Assembly (NCBI GenBank): GCA_034408745.1
Contig: JAWXCM010000351.1
Location: 1 to 18,483 of the forward strand
Reading direction: 5' to 3'
DNA: 18,483 bases
From: JAWXCM01 sp034408745
Lineage (GTDB): Bacteria; Acidobacteriota; Terriglobia; Bryobacterales; Bryobacteraceae
Below, piece after piece: positions 15,096-18,483 of this stretch. How positions within the stretch are numbered: position 1 is the stretch's first letter; every line of letters begins with the position of its first letter. Below the pieces are notes generated by a model. That model was not told the DNA's origin, did no database searches, and worked only from the letters and a program-made list of their open reading frames with translations. Made by a program: the position numbers and the translations under genes.

Positions 15096-16574
15096 GTGCT
15101 AGAATCGTGGCCTGTTCCCGGTCACGGGCGGGCCGTAGTGGCATCGGGAGCAGCCCTTATGCTGTTGTCCGCCGCGGCGATTTTCATCGGAAGCCAACTC
15201 TGCAGGCCCTGCCACACCGGCATCTTCGAGGCCTACACGCGCACTCCCATGGCACAGTCGAGCGGCCGCGTCGAATCCGTACGGCCCGCCACGTTCACCG
15301 CCGCCGGCCAGCGCTACCGGATCGCTGACAACAAGCTCTCGTTCGACGGTGGCTCGGCGACCATCGACTACTTCATCGGCTCCAATGCCGCGGGCCGAAC
15401 CTTCCTCAGCGAGCGCAACGGGTATCTGTTCGAGCTGCCCGTCACCTGGTACGCGCAGAAGCGGACGTGGGACGCCTCGCCCGGGTATGAAAAGGACACG
15501 GAAATCCGGCTCACGCGAGCGATCGAGCCCAGTTGTCTCCTCTGCCACTCCAGCCGCGTCCGGCCCGTGCTCGGCACGCAGAATCGCTATGGGGCTCCCC
15601 CATTTCTGGAAAACGGCGTGGCCTGCGAGCGATGCCACGGACCAGGCAGCGAGCACGTGAAGGATCCTGCAACGGTGCGGATGGTCCACCCTGGGCGGCT
15701 CGATCCGGAGCGTCGCGATGGCGTCTGCAGCCAGTGCCACCTGAGCGGAGAAGCCCGGATCGAGCAGCCGGGCCGCCGGTTTGCCGAGTTCAAAGCGGGC
15801 GACCGCCTTGCCGACTACGCCACTTATTTCGTCTGGCAACTCGGCCGCAGGGATCTGAAGGTGACCAGCCATGTGGAGAAGCTCGCGGCCAGCGCGTGCA
15901 AGATCAGCTCGGGCGACGCGCTGTGGTGCGGCACCTGCCACGACCCGCACAACAACGCCGACAAGTCGCAGCAGGCGTGCCTCGGCTGCCACCAGGTGGC
16001 CCACCGGCAGCAGGAGCGGTGCGCCACGTGTCACATGCCCCGCACCCGGGCCGTCGACGCCAACCACGGCGTGATGACGGACCACAGCATCCCCAAAACG
16101 CAGAAGCGCGAGCCGCTGCCATCTACCGAAACGCTGGCGCCATTTCTGGGGAAGGGCGACGACCGTGCGCTCGGTCTGGCGTATGCGGAGCTTGGGGACA
16201 AGCGAGCCTGGGAACACCTGTTGCGCGCCACTCCGCAGGACTGGCCGGTGCGTTTGCGACTCGCGGTGCTGGAGCCTAATGCGGCGCGGGCGGCGCAACT
16301 TTACGAATCGGTGCTCAGCGACAACCCGTCGGCGCCCGCAGCCCTGGTCAACCTGGGTTCGTACCTCGCGCAGCGGGGCCGTACGGCAGAGGCGGGCCGC
16401 CTCTGGGACCGCGCACTGGCAGTTAATCCGGCCCTCGAAGAAGCGGTGCTGAACCTCACGCAGATTCGATCGGCCGTTGAATCGCGAATTCTCCTGAATC
16501 GTTATCTGGATCTGAACCCGGTGTCCCGGAAGGCCAAGTTACGGATGGCAGAGCTCGGGAAAACCGACAAGTAG
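15096..16574 (+). CDS. Seven-haem c-type cytochrome with C-terminal TPR-like region
   Basis: There are up to 492 aa from GTG 15096; an in-frame GTG at 15138 is a possible alternative (478 aa). A hydrophobic segment at about 14-33 (VVASGAALMLLSAAAIFIGS) would export or anchor the protein. Seven CxxCH haem sites are visible: C36 (CRPCH), C147 (CLLCH), C177 (CERCH), C211 (CSQCH), C278 (CGTCH), C295 (CLGCH) and C309 (CATCH). Residues about 355-490 are helical with repeats such as LVNLGSYLAQRGRTAEAGRL, resembling TPR units. The layout resembles the cytochrome c554-like/TPR proteins seen in Acidobacteriota and Planctomycetes, where the electron partner is usually unknown. The gene starts 15 bases after the anti-sigma gene and so probably shares its transcript, an unusual partner for an ECF/anti-sigma pair. 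A role in periplasmic electron transfer is inferred from the haem motifs. Confidence 0.88.
   Translation: MLESWPVPGHGRAVVASGAALMLLSAAAIFIGSQLCRPCHTGIFEAYTRTPMAQSSGRVESVRPATFTAAGQRYRIADNKLSFDGGSATIDYFIGSNAAGRTFLSERNGYLFELPVTWYAQKRTWDASPGYEKDTEIRLTRAIEPSCLLCHSSRVRPVLGTQNRYGAPPFLENGVACERCHGPGSEHVKDPATVRMVHPGRLDPERRDGVCSQCHLSGEARIEQPGRRFAEFKAGDRLADYATYFVWQLGRRDLKVTSHVEKLAASACKISSGDALWCGTCHDPHNNADKSQQACLGCHQVAHRQQERCATCHMPRTRAVDANHGVMTDHSIPKTQKREPLPSTETLAPFLGKGDDRALGLAYAELGDKRAWEHLLRATPQDWPVRLRLAVLEPNAARAAQLYESVLSDNPSAPAALVNLGSYLAQRGRTAEAGRLWDRALAVNPALEEAVLNLTQIRSAVESRILLNRYLDLNPVSRKAKLRMAELGKTDK
15097..15105 (+). promoter_or_regulatory. Possible extended -10 promoter before the cytochrome gene
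   Basis: TGCTAGAAT reads as an extended -10 (TGn + TAGAAT). No good -35 is seen. If active, transcription would start near 15112, downstream of the GTG at 15096, and the in-frame GTG at 15138 would be the translation start. The motif lies within the first codons of the longest reading frame, so it could equally be chance. Confidence 0.3.
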
Positions 16575-16693
16575 TTGGCTCCATACCAGCTTTGTTTGAC
16601 AGGCTCGCGGCACCAGTTTTCCGGCCAGGTTTTTGGGGGAGTCTTGCAGAATCCACTTCTGATCGCACTGGCGTATTTTGTCGATACCTGCGC

Positions 16694-16995
16694 TATTTGC
16701 GCAGAGTGAGGTGTGTAGTTCAGGAATCCGAAGGCACCGGTCAGCAGGCCGTTGGACGAGCGAGTCGTCGGCGTGGCCGGACTGCCCGTGCTGGGATTGG
16801 CAATCGACAAGACTGCTCGATCAACTCGGCGGACGGCTGGAGTTCGTCAGAAACCTGCGTTTGCCGTGCGCTGTCGGACTCCTGTTCGGCCGCGTTGCCG
16901 ACCGTCAGTACCACCTCGACGCGCGTGGTGACGGCTACCTGTACCTGAATCCTGGTTTGCTCATAAGCCGGTGGTGACTGTTTCATTGCTTGCAC
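16694..16995 (-). pseudogene. Relic of a third Oar-like TonB-dependent receptor
   Basis: Two minus-strand pieces in different frames match opposite ends of this receptor family. The first (16968 down to about 16870) reads AYEQTRIQVQVAVTTRVEVV then LTVGNAAEQ, the end of a carboxypeptidase-regulatory domain where the family usually has LQVAVTTRVDVxLxVG. The second (16810 down to about 16697) reads IANPSTGSPATPTT then NGLLTGAFGFLNY, typical of the last strands of another Oar subgroup. The whole plug and barrel between them is missing. This relic differs in type from receptors 1 and 2. It is not expressed as a receptor. Confidence 0.5.
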
Positions 16996-17121
16996 CCGTA
17001 TTGGTGTTGGGAATCGGACACTGTGCGCATCGCGTCGAACAGCGTGATCTGGTCGCTGCCCACGCCGCGCACCGGGCAGTTGGCCGGGCGAATCGAGTTC
17101 TGACGGCCGAGGCGGCTTCGC

Positions 17122-17127
17122 TACGAT
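17122..17127 (+). promoter_or_regulatory. Possible -10 box close to the FG-GAP gene start
   Basis: TACGAT lies seven bases before the GTG at 17135, and no ribosome site is seen between them. This spacing would fit a leaderless transcript starting at or near the GTG. No convincing -35 is present. The call rests on position alone. Confidence 0.25.
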
Positions 17128-17134
17128 TGGCTTA

Positions 17135-18434
<1,300 letters not shown>

Positions 18435-18442
<8 letters not shown>

Positions 18443-18483
18443 AGAGGCCGTCTGGCAGGTAGTTGAAGGGTTGATGCGGAACA
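18435..18483 (+). CDS. Start of an unidentified gene, cut by the window edge
   Basis: GTG at 18435 has a strong GGAGG (18424-18428) six bases before it and opens a frame reading NEEAVWQVVEGLMRN to the window end. It overlaps the last eight bases of the FG-GAP frame. Sixteen residues are too few to identify it. Its position just after the break in the FG-GAP gene suggests it belongs to the sequence that caused the break, possibly a mobile element, but nothing in the visible residues proves that. An ATG at 18429 directly abuts the ribosome site and is less likely. Confidence 0.5.

Larger units (their letters stand above)
16575..17134. other. Intergenic stretch; no intact gene apart from the receptor relic
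   Basis: Between the cytochrome stop and the FG-GAP protein start, only the decayed receptor pieces at 16694-16995 are recognisable. Bases 16575-16693 show no gene, RNA or clear terminator. On the minus strand at about 17120-16986 there is a short open frame without a start (IRPANCPVRGVGSDQITLF) that looks protein-like but was not identified; it may be another gene remnant. Small plus-strand ORFs here lack ribosome sites and family resemblance. Confidence 0.5.

Noticed and set aside
13728..16298. Minus-strand frames of 415 and 399 residues opposite the anti-sigma and cytochrome genes
   Set aside because: The plus-strand genes carry zinc and haem motifs; the opposite frames are low-complexity shadows.

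Overview
The window looks like a chromosomal segment of an Acidobacteriota bacterium of the Solibacter/Bryobacter type. This is inferred from the high GC content and the gene mix: Oar-like TonB-dependent receptors with an N-terminal carboxypeptidase-regulatory domain, an acidobacterial VWA protein, a Tat-type Gfo/Idh/MocA oxidoreductase, a DUF4965 'glutaminase' protein, a CRTAC1-type FG-GAP protein and a multihaem cytochrome with a TPR-like tail. No database search was possible, so the taxonomic call is an inference.

Layout. Bases 1-364 hold the end of a PIN-domain protein. Bases 365-2236 are a decayed zone. It holds a VWA gene that breaks off in mid-domain, about 330 bases of unassignable sequence, and a Gfo/Idh/MocA gene broken three ways: two homopolymer frameshifts, plus an inversion that puts part of its C-terminal region on the opposite strand. 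From 13135 down to 2308 on the minus strand lie four large intact genes: two tandem paralogous TonB-dependent receptors (about 1159 and 1158 aa), a DUF4965 protein and a sulfatase. A GC-rich hairpin separates the two receptors. The downstream receptor, DUF4965 and sulfatase genes are packed as one operon, with a 20-base gap and then an ATGA overlap, and originally ran on toward the oxidoreductase.

From 13256 rightward on the plus strand lie an ECF sigma factor, an overlapping zinc-finger anti-sigma protein with one membrane segment and a large extracytoplasmic part, and a seven-haem cytochrome. A gap of about 560 bases follows and contains the relic of a third Oar-like receptor. Next comes an FG-GAP/VCBS repeat protein that ends abruptly without its usual C-terminal domain. 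The window closes with the first codons of another gene.

How the parts may work together. The sigma factor and receptor 2 diverge from a 117-base spacer containing a perfect 13-bp inverted repeat (arm GTTTTCGCGACAA). A related box, with a conserved CGTGCGG(T/C)GA next to it, sits at nearly the same distance upstream of receptor 1. This suggests, but does not prove, that both receptors and the sigma operon share one regulator, possibly the sigma factor itself. The receptor-DUF4965-sulfatase-oxidoreductase set resembles an outer-membrane uptake and degradation locus for a sulfated or peptide-linked glycan, with no SusD-type partner seen. The large reading frames are intact over about 11 kb, so the frameshifts and breaks at the two ends more likely reflect real gene decay than general sequence error.
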